DNA of 64,000 nt from Rhodococcus oxybenzonivorans. Its GTDB lineage: Bacteria > Actinomycetota > Actinomycetes > Mycobacteriales > Mycobacteriaceae. The stretch is taken from positions 2,542,001 to 2,606,000 of the forward strand of contig NZ_CP021354.1 in the NCBI RefSeq assembly GCF_003130705.1. The letters run 5' to 3'. Shown here one piece after another: positions 1 through 8,635 of the stretch (positions within the stretch are counted from its first letter, which is position 1; each line of letters opens with the position of its first letter). The notes below the pieces were generated by a model that saw only the letters and a list, made by a program, of their open reading frames with translations, did not search any database and had not been told where the DNA came from. The translations under genes and the position numbers were made by a program.

Positions 1-501
1 CCGGGCCACCCCGACCCGCTGCTGCTGCCCACCCGACAGCTGCCGGGGATAGCGGTCCCGGTAGACGTCGGGGTCGAGCCCCACCAGGTCGAGCATGTCG
101 TCGGTGCGCTGGGCGATCTTTTTCTTGTCCCACCCAATCAGCCCCGGCACGGTGGCGACGTTCTTGGCGATGGTCAGATGCGGGAAGAGCCCGGCCTGCT
201 GTATCGAGTAACCGATGCCCCGTCGCAACCTGTCGGGATCGATGGACAGCGCATTGTTTCCGCCGATCGTGATCTTGCCCGACGTTGGTTCGATGAGGCG
301 GTTGATCATCCTCATGGTCGTGGTCTTGCCGCAGCCGGACGGGCCGACGAATACGACGATCTCGCCCGCCGGGATGCGCATCGAGACGTTGTCGACGGCC
401 GGTCGGCTCTGGCCGGGATAGTTCTTGACGACATTTTCGAGGACGATCTCGACGCCTGAGACGGTGTCGGCGCCGGTGCGTGCTGTGTCGAGTTCAGTCA
501 C
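1..501 (-). CDS. Osmolyte ABC transporter ATP-binding protein, OpuCA/ProV type (partial)
   Basis: This is the N-terminal part of an ABC ATPase, reading leftward off the window edge; 167 codons are visible. It should power uptake of quaternary amines such as glycine betaine, carnitine or choline. The Walker A motif GPSGCGKTT lies near residue 55, a Q-loop (SIQQAGLFPH) near 102 and the signature LSGGQQQRVGVAR at the visible end. I place the start at GTG 501 because it overlaps the upstream permease stop by 8 bases (GTGACTGA), a translationally coupled arrangement. The family is assigned from the QQ-type Q-loop, the MRMINRLIEPTSG segment and the adjacent OpuCB-like permease. The exact substrate cannot be read from the sequence, and the C-terminal CBS region, if present, lies outside the window. 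Confidence 0.85.
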   Translation of the reverse strand, partial: MTELDTARTGADTVSGVEIVLENVVKNYPGQSRPAVDNVSMRIPAGEIVVFVGPSGCGKTTTMRMINRLIEPTSGKITIGGNNALSIDPDRLRRGIGYSIQQAGLFPHLTIAKNVATVPGLIGWDKKKIAQRTDDMLDLVGLDPDVYRDRYPRQLSGGQQQRVGVAR

Positions 502-1150
502 GGATCCCCCTGGAAGTGGTGAGTCGCCCGACGACCACGAAAAGACCGTCGAGCACGAGAGCGAGAAGCACGATCAGAACGGTGCCCGTGAGGGCCTGCG
601 GGACTGCGGTGGGGCTTCCCACCCGGGACAGTCCGGAGAAGATGAGGTTGCCCAGTCCGGGGCCCTTGGCGTACGCCGCTATGGCGAGAATTCCCATCGA
701 CATCTGGGTGCTCACCCGCATGCCGGTGAGGATCGACGGCCATGCGAGCGGCAGCTCGATCCGGCTCAGAACTGCGATCCGGCTCATACCGACACCTCGT
801 GCCGCGTCCGTCACCGCCGGGTCCACCGACGACAGACCGAGGATCGTGTTCCGGATGATCGGCAACAGGGCGTACAGGACCAGGGCCGTCACGGTGGGAG
901 CCACACCGAGACCCAGGATGGGGATCAGGAGGCCGAGTAGGGCGAACGACGGGACGGTGAGGATGGTGCTCGCGAGCGCTGTGGCGATGGCCGAGCCCGC
1001 CGGACTGCGATACACGACGATGCCGACGACCACCGCGACGACCGTGGCGATGACCACCGATTGCACCACAGCACTGACGTGCAGATAGGAATCCGTGAGC
1101 AGTTGCTGCTTCCGCGCAGAGACGAAATCCCACAGCTGCGCGATGTCCAC
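494..1150 (-). CDS. Osmolyte ABC transporter permease, OpuCB/ProW type
   Basis: A 218-residue inner-membrane permease of the glycine betaine/carnitine/choline ABC family. It has about five to six hydrophobic segments and a binding-protein-dependent transport (EAA-type) loop around residues 130-150, including DAARGVGMS and the following IELPLAWPSIL. The start is GTG 1150: a GAAAGGTG Shine-Dalgarno lies about 8 bases upstream, and the protein then begins at DIAQLWDF, as family members usually do. A longer in-frame extension to 1489 reads through DUF2332 sequence and is not credible. The gene overlaps the downstream ATPase by 8 bases, so the two are one operon. The rest of the transporter (second permease, binding protein) is probably to the left of the window. 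Confidence 0.85.
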   Translation of the reverse strand: MDIAQLWDFVSARKQQLLTDSYLHVSAVVQSVVIATVVAVVVGIVVYRSPAGSAIATALASTILTVPSFALLGLLIPILGLGVAPTVTALVLYALLPIIRNTILGLSSVDPAVTDAARGVGMSRIAVLSRIELPLAWPSILTGMRVSTQMSMGILAIAAYAKGPGLGNLIFSGLSRVGSPTAVPQALTGTVLIVLLALVLDGLFVVVGRLTTSRGIRD

Positions 1151-1311
1151 TGTGCGACACCTTTCACCCGTCGAACCTGTTCCGAGATATTTCACAGTGC
1201 TATGCGCCGGCCCTGTACGCAGGCAAATGCGAATTTTCGGCGGGTTGTACACGGTCAGTCGGGGCGGTGATCGTCGATCTCGGCAGGACACTCGCTCACT
1301 CGGACAGAAGA

Positions 1312-2412
1312 TCAGGAGCCGGTCAGCCAGGACAGCAAGCGGCCCCGCGACCAGCAGCGGCCAATGGCCTCGGCGCGCAGAGTCGACGCGTCGAACACCA
1401 CCAGCCCGATGATGCTGTGGCCGGAGGCGCGGCGATCGCCGAGCGTCGGTATGGACGGCGCGACCCCGACTCCCTCCGCCGACACCCACGCCACCGCCCG
1501 GCCGGCAGCTGCGTCATCGACGCGGTGCAGGAAGCGCAGGCGGCTTTCGAGGGGCAAGCGCGACAGCGCCCACGTCGTGGTCACGACGGGCAGGGCGTCG
1601 GCGGGCACACGGGCGAAGGCATCGGGCAGAACCTCGACGGCGTCACCTCGGAGCAGCAGCGGAGGTTCCGTCGCCGCCAACGCAATCTCCGCATCGAGTC
1701 TGGCGACCCGCTCCGGCTGGTCCGGCCACACGCAGGCGCGTAACCAGCGGGCTTCGTCCGCGTCGGTCACGTCGACCGGATCGAGGTCGATGCCCACCCG
1801 GGCGACAACCTCGGGCATCGCCCGCGTCGGGAGGGGGCGATCTCCCACGATCGAGGACGACAGCTGTACCGGAGATGACGGGTCGCCCAGGAATTGTCCG
1901 TTGCTGTAGGTGATGCCGACGCGATCGACGGTGAGATCGAACCCGGCCGAACAGCCCACGTCGATCAGCGCAATCCTCTCCGCACCCACGCGGCGCGCAG
2001 CCTCGGCGATGGCGGGATACAGCACAGTGCAGCGACCGGTCTGGTCGGCCCGCATCGGCCGGCGCACGGCGGTGGCCACCACAGAGTCGGTCATGTGCAC
2101 CAGCGTCTCGACCGCCGCGCCGGCGGCAGCGTCGCGGTCCGCGGCGGCATAGGCGGCGGCGAGCGCGGGGGCGCGTCCGGCGAGCGCGAGGTCGTGGAGC
2201 GCGGCGAGAATGACCGTGGGATGCCGCTTGCGCGACGGCGCGGCCTCGATCGCGCGCAGCGCTTCGGCGGACTCGCTCAGGGCGACGGCGATGCGATGGT
2301 ACAGCGGCGATGTCGGGGCGGCATCGACCTCACCGAAGTCTCGGTACACCTGAGCGAGTGTGCGGGCCCTACTCACGATCCCGACCCTCACCTGGACGAG
2401 CTCGGCGCTCAC
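1312..2412 (-). CDS. DUF2332 family protein
   Basis: A 366-residue soluble protein that I recognise as DUF2332 (COG4427), a family of unknown function widespread in actinobacteria. The central segment IALIDVGCSAGFDLTVDRVGI resembles the glycine-rich motif I of class I SAM-dependent methyltransferases, so a methyltransferase-like fold is possible; that is inference. No signal peptide or membrane segment is visible. The start is GTG 2412, 12 bases after the stop of the ABM-domain gene, so the two are probably co-transcribed. The downstream transporter genes begin 161 bases further on and likely form a separate unit. Confidence 0.75.
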   Translation of the reverse strand: MSAELVQVRVGIVSRARTLAQVYRDFGEVDAAPTSPLYHRIAVALSESAEALRAIEAAPSRKRHPTVILAALHDLALAGRAPALAAAYAAADRDAAAGAAVETLVHMTDSVVATAVRRPMRADQTGRCTVLYPAIAEAARRVGAERIALIDVGCSAGFDLTVDRVGITYSNGQFLGDPSSPVQLSSSIVGDRPLPTRAMPEVVARVGIDLDPVDVTDADEARWLRACVWPDQPERVARLDAEIALAATEPPLLLRGDAVEVLPDAFARVPADALPVVTTTWALSRLPLESRLRFLHRVDDAAAGRAVAWVSAEGVGVAPSIPTLGDRRASGHSIIGLVVFDASTLRAEAIGRCWSRGRLLSWLTGS

Positions 2413-2424
2413 TTCCCCGGAACA

Positions 2425-3519
2425 TCAGGTGGTGGGAATGGCGAAAAGCAGGGTGGACACGGCGATCGAGACACCGAACAATGCGATCATCACGGCGTAT
2501 CCGATATTGCGCCGGCGAGGAGAAATCGCCGGGTCCATCCACCATCCGAACGCCTTGAACGCGGCCGGAACCGCCCACCACCCCAAGATCTGGGTGGTGA
2601 CGACATTGCCGATGAACAGCGCTACGGCAACGGGGACACCGCGAGCCTCGATGAGCGGTGCACTGACGAAGTGGCCCCAGATCACCACCATCGGATACAA
2701 GACGAGGAGTACCAGAAGGTTGCTCCGCGCAACCGGAACCTCCGCGGACTGTTCGCCTTTCGCCCCGCGAAACCAGAAATCGAAACCGTAACTGGCCCTG
2801 CGGACTCGAAGGTCCTGATTGAAGCGCGCCCCCTGTTCGAGAAGTTCGGCGCGCTCCGCCGAGTTCATCCATCGCTCGAGATTCTCTTCGGCGTCGAAGC
2901 TGAGAACGATCGTCCAATCGTCGGTGACGCCGCGGACAGGCCGCTCCACCTTGTGCCCGCGAAAGCCCGTGAACCGGGCCTCGGCGGCGGAAATCCGACG
3001 CTGCCAATCCATGAAGGCGGACTCGTCCTCCGGATCGATGCGGCAGGAGATGACCACCGACGACGCAGCCTGCGCGGCAGTCTGTTCACCGGTGAGTAGG
3101 TGGACGTCCTCGTTGCCGATGAATGCGTGCTTGATCTCCGCGACGAGGGTAGTCCGTTCGGCACTGTCCAGCCATGCTCTGGCGTCGTCGATCGTGGTGA
3201 ACCGCTGGACCGTTACCCAGTCGTCCTGCACGGGCGGTGACGGCGGGATGATGTCTTGATCGATGAATCCTGGACGACCCGACAGGATTTCGGCCGAGTG
3301 GTGCTCCCAGCGCAGGTACTCGTCGAAACTGGCGTCGTCGATCCTGCGTCGGAAGATGATCGATACCGGCGATTGCGCCGGATCGCGGGCGGAGCGAGGC
3401 ACCGCGTTCACCCCCCATCGGTTCGGCCAGGACAGCGTGCGGCCGGGTGTCCGGATCATATCGCCGGTCTCGGTGGCGGCGAGGAGATTCCTGTACTTCT
3501 CGGAAGTCCTCCCATCCAC
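2425..3519 (-). CDS. Tandem antibiotic-biosynthesis-monooxygenase (ABM) domain membrane protein
   Basis: A 364-residue protein with two ABM-like ferredoxin-fold domains, near residues 50-130 (SIIFRRRIDDASFDEYLRWE) and 150-240 (VVISCRIDPEDESAFMDWQRR). The two halves have the same layout, ending in DDARAWLDSAER and EENLERWMNSAER, so they look like an internal duplication. Three hydrophobic segments follow after about residue 265, making a membrane anchor. ABM domains occur in small monooxygenases and haem-degrading proteins, but no substrate is evident. The start is uncertain: GTG 3519 or ATG 3459, neither with a good ribosome site. It faces away from the GAF-ANTAR gene and is probably co-transcribed with the DUF2332 gene. 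Confidence 0.75.
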   Translation of the reverse strand: MDGRTSEKYRNLLAATETGDMIRTPGRTLSWPNRWGVNAVPRSARDPAQSPVSIIFRRRIDDASFDEYLRWEHHSAEILSGRPGFIDQDIIPPSPPVQDDWVTVQRFTTIDDARAWLDSAERTTLVAEIKHAFIGNEDVHLLTGEQTAAQAASSVVISCRIDPEDESAFMDWQRRISAAEARFTGFRGHKVERPVRGVTDDWTIVLSFDAEENLERWMNSAERAELLEQGARFNQDLRVRRASYGFDFWFRGAKGEQSAEVPVARSNLLVLLVLYPMVVIWGHFVSAPLIEARGVPVAVALFIGNVVTTQILGWWAVPAAFKAFGWWMDPAISPRRRNIGYAVMIALFGVSIAVSTLLFAIPTT

Positions 3520-3571
3520 GGCCGCCGCGGTGACGAATAAAGGAGGGTCGGAGAATCACGGAAGGTGCACG

Positions 3572-4306
3572 ATGAGCGGAGTGAGTGGGAACGGACTCGC
3601 TGATCACCAGTTCGACGCGCTGAAGGATGCGATCCACAGCGTGTACTCCGAACTGGACTCGGCGGGGGGAACGGACCGATTCCTCGAAGAAGTCAGCAGG
3701 GAGGCCCTCGTCCTGGTGCCGGGCGCCCACCTGGCGGGCGTCACAGTCCTTCTGGACAACGGAGACGCCACGACGAGGGCCGCCACCGACCGCGTGGTCG
3801 TCGACGTGGATCGTGTCCAGTACGACGCCGGCGACGGGCCGTGCCTCGAAGCTGCCCGTACGCAGACGATCACGCGGGCCGATTCCGAAGAAGCGACACG
3901 GCGATGGCCGTCGTTCGCACACAGCGCCCGACGCTTAGGTGTCGCGAGCTACCTGTCCGCGCCGATACTGCTCGAGGGAAAGTACCTCGGCGCACTGAAC
4001 GTATACGGCCGGGACGCACACGGTTTCACCAGAGCCGATGCCGCCGTCCTCAACGTGCTTCTCGTTGCCGTCCGATACGCCCTCGACGGTGCCTCACGAC
4101 TCGAGGAGGCGCGCAGGCGTGGTGAGCAACTGGAGACGGCGATGAAGTCGCGGGCGGTGATCGAGCAGGCGAAGGGTGCCATCATGGCAGCGCGCCGGGT
4201 CTCCGCCGACGAGGCGTTCAAGGTTCTGGTCACCGAGTCGAAGAACCGCAACATCAAGCTGCGCGTCATCGCCGAGGCGATGCTTCACACGCTGCAGGAA
4301 GGGTGA
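3572..4306 (+). CDS. GAF and ANTAR domain transcription antiterminator
   Basis: A 244-residue cytoplasmic regulator. An N-terminal GAF domain (about residues 30-170, with GDGPCLEA and YLSAPI motifs) should sense a small molecule or redox state. The C-terminal ANTAR domain (about 180-244, containing SRAVIEQAKGAIMAARR) is an RNA-binding three-helix bundle that in this family binds paired hexaloop hairpins to prevent premature termination. The start is ATG 3572, with GGAAGG seven bases upstream; an in-frame extension to 3263 lies over the opposing gene and is rejected. No adjacent gene is an obvious target, so it probably acts in trans. Mycobacterial and rhodococcal genomes carry many such orphan ANTAR proteins. 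Confidence 0.85.
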   Translation: MSGVSGNGLADHQFDALKDAIHSVYSELDSAGGTDRFLEEVSREALVLVPGAHLAGVTVLLDNGDATTRAATDRVVVDVDRVQYDAGDGPCLEAARTQTITRADSEEATRRWPSFAHSARRLGVASYLSAPILLEGKYLGALNVYGRDAHGFTRADAAVLNVLLVAVRYALDGASRLEEARRRGEQLETAMKSRAVIEQAKGAIMAARRVSADEAFKVLVTESKNRNIKLRVIAEAMLHTLQEG

Positions 4307-4323
4307 GGCGGCGGCGCCGCCTC
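4305..4323 (+). terminator. GC-rich hairpin after the GAF-ANTAR gene
   Basis: An 8-bp perfect stem (GAGGCGGC / GCCGCCTC) with a three-base loop overlaps the stop codon. No U-tract follows, which is common for actinobacterial terminators. Confidence 0.55.
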
Positions 4324-4437
4324 GACTTCTGAACCGGCGCCGCCTGGACGATCCAATGGTCCGGAACACTGGAACGCCTGGTGTGGCGGTTACCCGAGTC
4401 GCCTGGAGTGAAACAGGTGTGCCACAGGAGGGACGAA

Positions 4438-4490
4438 CGAGCCCATCCGCGGGAATCGGCTGCAGGCAGCCGAGACCACGGATGGGCTCG
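4438..4490 (-). terminator. Nested-hairpin terminator of glnA
   Basis: The outer stem is a perfect 12 bp (CGAGCCCATCCG at 4438-4449 with CGGATGGGCTCG at 4479-4490). It encloses a second perfect 7-bp hairpin (TCGGCTG / CAGCCGA, loop CAGG). It lies 39 bases after the glnA stop and faces the convergent GAF-ANTAR gene, so it could serve both directions. Confidence 0.7.
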
Positions 4491-4528
4491 TCGGAGAAAC
4501 GATCCGCGCGAACGCGGGAACCTACGAC

Positions 4529-5965
4529 TTACACGTCGTAGTACAGCTGGAACTCGTAGGGGTGCGGCCGCAGGTTGACCGGAGCGATCTCCTGCTCACG
4601 CTTGAGCGAGATCCAGGTCTCGATCAGGTCGGAGGTGAACACGCCACCCTCGGTGAGGTAGTCGTGGTCCGCCTCGAGGCGGTCGATCACTGCCGACAGG
4701 CTGGTGGGGGCCTGCGGGATGTTGCGGGCCTCCTCCGGCGGGAGCTCGTAGAGGTCCTTGTCGACCGGAGCCTGCGGCTCGATCTTGTTCTTGATGCCGT
4801 CCAGGCCGGCCATCATCTGCGCCGCGAAGTTCAGGTAGGGGTTACCCGAGGAGTCGGGGGCACGGAACTCGAGGCGCTTGGCCTTCGGGTTGTTGCCGGT
4901 GATCGGGATACGCACGGCCGCCGAGCGGTTGCGCTGGCTGTACACCAGGTTGATGGGGGCTTCGTAGCCCGGCACCAGGCGGTGGTACGAGTTGACGGTC
5001 GGGTTGGTGAACGCGAGCAGCGACGGAGCGTGATGCAGGATGCCGCCGATGTAGTGGCGTGCCATGTCGGACAGACCCGCGTAGCCAGCCTCGTCGTGGA
5101 ACAGCGGCTTGCCGTCCTTCCACAGCGACTGGTGGACGTGCATGCCCGAGCCGTTGTCGCCGAACAGCGGCTTCGGCATAAAGGTGGCGGACTTGCCGTG
5201 CTTCCACGCGGTGTTCTTCACGATGTACTTGAACAGCTGGAGGTCGTCTGCGGCTGCGAGCAGCGTGTTGAACTTGTAGTTGATCTCGGCCTGACCGGCG
5301 GTGCCCACCTCGTGGTGACCGCGCTCGAGCTCGAAGCCCGCGTTCTGCAGGTTGGTCGAGATCTCGTCGCGCAGGTCGACGTAGTGGTCGTACGGTGCGA
5401 CGGGGAAATAGCCACCCTTGGGACGGACCTTGTAGCCCAGGTTGGGGCTGCCGTCGGCGTTGAGTTCGGCGCCCGTGTTCCAGGATGCGGAGACGGAGTC
5501 GATCTCGTAGAAGGAGCCGTTCATCTGCGAGTCGTAACGGATCGAGTCGAAGATGTAGAACTCGGCCTCGGCGCCGAAGAACGCCGTGTCGGCGATGCCC
5601 GTCGACTTCAGGTACTCCTCAGCCTTGCGGGCGACGTTACGGGGGTCGCGACTGTAGGACTCACGCGTGAACGGGTCGTGGACGAAGAAGTTCACGTTCA
5701 GTGTCTTGGCGGCACGGAAGGGGTCGATCTGCGCGGTAGCGACGTCGGGGAGGAGCATCATGTCCGACTCGTGGATCGACTGGAAGCCGCGGACGGACGA
5801 ACCGTCGAACGCGAGGCCGTCCTCGAAGACATCCTGGGTGAACGCAGAGGCCGGGATCGAGAAGTGCTGCTGGACGCCGGGAAGGTCACTGAACCGAATG
5901 TCGACGTACTCGACGTTCTCGTCCGCGATGAACTTGATGACCTCTTCGGCCGTGGTGAACGCCAC
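4529..5965 (-). CDS. glnA: Glutamine synthetase type I
   Basis: The 478-residue ATP-dependent enzyme that makes glutamine from glutamate and ammonium in the cytosol. Its length and sequence match GlnA1 of mycobacteria and rhodococci. Visible signatures include the N-terminal [12 protein letters not shown], the catalytic region around [17 protein letters not shown] and [14 protein letters not shown], the ATP-binding [12 protein letters not shown] segment, and [10 protein letters not shown]. The adenylylation loop near the C-terminus contains the expected tyrosine ([10 protein letters not shown]), so GlnE control is likely. The start ATG 5965 has AAGGAG eight bases upstream. A GTnAC-n6-GAAAC site about 100 bases upstream points to GlnR control. 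The gene order glnA, RDD, DUF4191, lipA, lipB is the conserved mycobacterial one. Confidence 0.97.
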   Translation of the reverse strand: MAFTTAEEVIKFIADENVEYVDIRFSDLPGVQQHFSIPASAFTQDVFEDGLAFDGSSVRGFQSIHESDMMLLPDVATAQIDPFRAAKTLNVNFFVHDPFTRESYSRDPRNVARKAEEYLKSTGIADTAFFGAEAEFYIFDSIRYDSQMNGSFYEIDSVSASWNTGAELNADGSPNLGYKVRPKGGYFPVAPYDHYVDLRDEISTNLQNAGFELERGHHEVGTAGQAEINYKFNTLLAAADDLQLFKYIVKNTAWKHGKSATFMPKPLFGDNGSGMHVHQSLWKDGKPLFHDEAGYAGLSDMARHYIGGILHHAPSLLAFTNPTVNSYHRLVPGYEAPINLVYSQRNRSAAVRIPITGNNPKAKRLEFRAPDSSGNPYLNFAAQMMAGLDGIKNKIEPQAPVDKDLYELPPEEARNIPQAPTSLSAVIDRLEADHDYLTEGGVFTSDLIETWISLKREQEIAPVNLRPHPYEFQLYYDV

Positions 5966-6060
5966 GCTTGTGCTCCTTAAGTCGCTTCAGCCAAGTAGAT
6001 ATTGGCGAATTCGTCGTGCCAGACGGTATGGACCTGGTGTTGCCCGCTGGTCAACCTTTT

Positions 6061-6076
6061 GTTTCCGGCATGTTAC
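6061..6076 (-). promoter_or_regulatory. Candidate GlnR box upstream of glnA
   Basis: Read on the glnA strand the site is GTAACATGCCGGAAAC, an exact match to the actinobacterial GlnR core GTnAC-n6-GAAAC. It lies 96-111 bases upstream of the glnA start. A TTGACC hexamer that could serve as a -35 lies about 10 bases further towards the gene, so the site is placed for activation. Confidence 0.6.
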
Positions 6077-6177
6077 GCGTCGCAACGTCCTGGGCTTTTG
6101 CGGCCGGTTGTGACTGCGCACACAGGCCCGAACGCCAGTGTGAGGTGCCCCGAGCGGCGACGCCTATCCTGGACAGC

Positions 6178-6654
6178 ATGGCACGTATCACCGGCTCCTG
6201 GCTCTCCGGACCCTCGGCTGCCCTGCCGAACGGGGCAGACGAGGCGCAACAGTCCCATCGAGGTGAACGCCTCGGGTTGCCGGCGGACGGGCCCGGCGCG
6301 CTCGTCGGCACCGGCCGCCGTCTCGCGGCCCTCATGATCGACTGGGTGTCGTCGGCGGGCGTGGCCGCGCTGATCATCGGAGACAATCCGCTCGAAGGCC
6401 CGTTGTCGAGTGTCACGTTGCTCGTGTGGTTTGTCGTCGGGATCGCCGCCGTCACCCTGTTCTCTTTTACTCCCGGGCAGTTGTGCCTGGGAATACGGGT
6501 GGCGCGGGTGGACGGCCCCGTGCGTGTCGGCTTCGTCCGCGCGCTGGTGCGCCAGGCCCTGCTCGTCTTCGTCGTGCCGGGCACCATCACCGATGTCGAC
6601 GGCCGTGGCATGCAGGACCGCGCCACCGGCACCGCCCTCGTGCGCACACGTTGA
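6178..6654 (+). CDS. RDD family membrane protein
   Basis: A 158-residue integral membrane protein with an RDD domain (arginine in GRRLAALMIDW and aspartate in the same helix). Three hydrophobic helices fall near residues 50-72, 78-98 and 120-140. RDD proteins are of uncertain function; some are linked to sodium/proton transport. The start ATG 6178 sits seven bases after TATCCT (6165-6170), a -10-like hexamer placed for leaderless transcription; no Shine-Dalgarno is present. It is divergent from glnA, and a homologous gene occupies the same position in mycobacteria. A longer frame back to 5968 would cover the glnA promoter and is not used. Confidence 0.8.
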   Translation: MARITGSWLSGPSAALPNGADEAQQSHRGERLGLPADGPGALVGTGRRLAALMIDWVSSAGVAALIIGDNPLEGPLSSVTLLVWFVVGIAAVTLFSFTPGQLCLGIRVARVDGPVRVGFVRALVRQALLVFVVPGTITDVDGRGMQDRATGTALVRTR

Positions 6655-6674
6655 CCTCGACCTCGACAAAAACG

Positions 6675-6720
6675 CCGATGCCCGGGCCGATGCAGTCGAG
6701 CTGCATCGGCCCGGCATCGG
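6675..6720. terminator. Long hairpin between convergent RDD and DUF4191 genes
   Basis: The left arm 6675-6695 pairs with 6701-6720 over 20 bp with one bulged C, and the loop is TCGAG. A run of four to five A residues lies just 5-prime on the + strand, giving a short U-run for the leftward transcript. It probably works as a bidirectional terminator. Confidence 0.7.
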
Positions 6721-6742
6721 GCTGGTGGTGACAGAGGCGATC

Positions 6743-7501
6743 TCAGCGACGACGGATGGTGCGCTGCACCCCGCGCATCTTGGCGCCGCCCGGCATGGGG
6801 CCCTTGGGTAGTGCGGCACCGCCGCTCCGGCTGCTCAACGCCGCGAGACGCGACTCGATAGCGTCCATGCGCTTGGTGTCGATGTTCTTCGGAAGCTTGT
6901 TGAGGTACTTCTGCAGCTGCGAGAGCGGTACCTGCCCCTCGTCGTTGCCGATGACGATGTCGTAGATCGGCGTGTCACCGACGAGTCGAGCGGTCTTCTT
7001 CTTCTCCTGCGCGAGTAGCGATTTGACCCGCTGCGGTGATCCCTCGGCGACGAGGATGACGCCGGGACGTCCGATCACGCGGTGCACGGCATCGAGCTGA
7101 GTGGTACCTGCGACTGCGCTGGTCACTCGCCAGGCGCCCTGCATGTTGTCGAGCGCCCACGCCGCGGCGCCCGCCTGCCCTTCGGCTTTTCCATACACCG
7201 TCTTTTGCACACGCCGCCCGAAGATGATGAACGCTCCGAGGACGCCGAGCAGGAGACCGATGGGCAGCAGAAGCCACTGGATGCCCCAGATCAGACCGAC
7301 GAGGAAGAACACCACCGCGAGTCCGACCAGGGTCCCGAGCATGAGCGGCAGCAGCAGCTTGTCGTCCTTGCGCTGCATCTGGAAGGCCTGCCAGAGCTGG
7401 GTTCTACGCTCCTTCGATGCCTGCCTGCGAGCTGCCTTGGCGGCTGCTTTCGCTTCCTTGCCGGGTTTGCCCGCTTTACCAGATTTACTGCCGTTCGCCA
7501 T
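6743..7501 (-). CDS. DUF4191 family membrane protein
   Basis: A 252-residue protein of unknown function corresponding to mycobacterial Rv2219. The N-terminus is strongly basic (many Lys and Ala). Two close membrane helices follow at about residues 52-75 and 77-97 (GTLVGLAVVFFLVGLIWGIQ, then LLPIGLLLGVLGAFIIFG). A soluble C-terminal domain of about 150 residues follows, ending in a basic tail. The gene stands between the RDD protein (convergent) and lipA (same strand, 72 bases upstream). Conservation next to the lipoate genes is a family-wide feature, but no functional link is established. Confidence 0.85.
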   Translation of the reverse strand: MANGSKSGKAGKPGKEAKAAAKAARRQASKERRTQLWQAFQMQRKDDKLLLPLMLGTLVGLAVVFFLVGLIWGIQWLLLPIGLLLGVLGAFIIFGRRVQKTVYGKAEGQAGAAAWALDNMQGAWRVTSAVAGTTQLDAVHRVIGRPGVILVAEGSPQRVKSLLAQEKKKTARLVGDTPIYDIVIGNDEGQVPLSQLQKYLNKLPKNIDTKRMDAIESRLAALSSRSGGAALPKGPMPGGAKMRGVQRTIRRR

Positions 7502-7573
7502 GCTGTTCAGGATACGTCCCCAGCACTCGGGACCGATGACCCGTCCGGTGTTGGTCGACGTCGCCGGTTCGCG

Positions 7574-8584
7574 TTACCGCGCGAGCCTGGCCATGAGGGA
7601 GCTCGCCTCCTGCGACGCACTGCCGCCCTCCGCGAGATGTGCTTGCCCCGCGGGCAGTTCACGGCCGTGGTGGGCCATCGCCTGCGCGTACAGTCGGCCG
7701 GCCCGGTAGGAGGAGCGGACCAGTGGTCCGGCCATCACGCCGGCGAAGCCGATCTCTTCGGCGGTGGTGGAGTGCTCGACGAATTCCTCGGGCTTGACCC
7801 ACCGCTCGACGGGGTGATGCCGCGGCGAGGGGCGCAGGTACTGGGTGATGGTGATGATGTCGCAGCCGGCGTCGTGCAGGTCGTGCAGGGCCTGGGTGAC
7901 CTCGTCGGGGGTTTCGCCCATTCCCAGGATCAGGTTGGACTTGGTGACGAGTCCGTCCTCGCGGGCGGCGGTGATCACGTCGAGGCTGCGCTGGTAGCGG
8001 AAGGCGGGGCGGATGCGCTTGAAGATGCGGGGGACGGTTTCGACGTTGTGGGCGAGGACCTCGGGGCGGGTGGCGAATACCTCGGCGAGTTGCTCGGGTT
8101 TGGCGTTGAAATCCGGGATCAGCAGTTCGACGCCGGTGCCGGGGTTGAGTTGGTGGATCAGGCGCACGGTTTCGGCGTAGAGCCAGGCGCCGCCGTCGGG
8201 GAGGTCGTCGCGGGCGACGCCGGTGATGGTCGAGTAGCGCAGGCCCATGGCCTGGACGGACTCGGCGACGCGGCGGGGTTCGTCGCGGTCGAGGTCGTCG
8301 GGTTTGCCGGTGTCGATCTGGCAGAAGTCGCAGCGGCGGGTGCATTGCTCGCCGCCGATGAGGAAGGTGGCCTCGCGGTCTTCCCAGCATTCGTAGATGT
8401 TGGGGCAGCCGGCTTCTTCGCAGACGGTGTGCAGGCCCTCGCGTTTGACGAGGCTTTTGAGCTCGGAATATTCCGGGCCCATCTTCGCTCTCGTCTTGAT
8501 CCAGTTCGGTTTACGTTCGATCGGGGTCTCCGCGTTTCGGATCTCGAGGCGGAGCAATTTGCGTCCTTCTGGGGCCACAGTCAC
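7574..8584 (-). CDS. lipA: Lipoyl synthase
   Basis: A 336-residue radical-SAM enzyme that inserts two sulfurs into protein-bound octanoyl groups to make lipoyl cofactors. The auxiliary cluster motif [12 protein letters not shown] (CX4CX5C) lies near residue 55 and the radical-SAM motif CTRRCDFC (CX3CX2C) near 82. The start is GTG 8584. A TACCAT hexamer ends seven bases upstream of it and there is no Shine-Dalgarno, so leaderless initiation is likely. lipB lies immediately upstream on the same strand, and the lipoylated E2 enzyme they serve is two genes further upstream. In mycobacteria the order lipB, lipA is the same. Confidence 0.97.
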   Translation of the reverse strand: MTVAPEGRKLLRLEIRNAETPIERKPNWIKTRAKMGPEYSELKSLVKREGLHTVCEEAGCPNIYECWEDREATFLIGGEQCTRRCDFCQIDTGKPDDLDRDEPRRVAESVQAMGLRYSTITGVARDDLPDGGAWLYAETVRLIHQLNPGTGVELLIPDFNAKPEQLAEVFATRPEVLAHNVETVPRIFKRIRPAFRYQRSLDVITAAREDGLVTKSNLILGMGETPDEVTQALHDLHDAGCDIITITQYLRPSPRHHPVERWVKPEEFVEHSTTAEEIGFAGVMAGPLVRSSYRAGRLYAQAMAHHGRELPAGQAHLAEGGSASQEASSLMARLAR

Positions 8585-8635
8585 GCAGACGATGGTACGC
8601 CCGGCCTGAGGTACCCGGCGGGCCGGGGACGCCGG

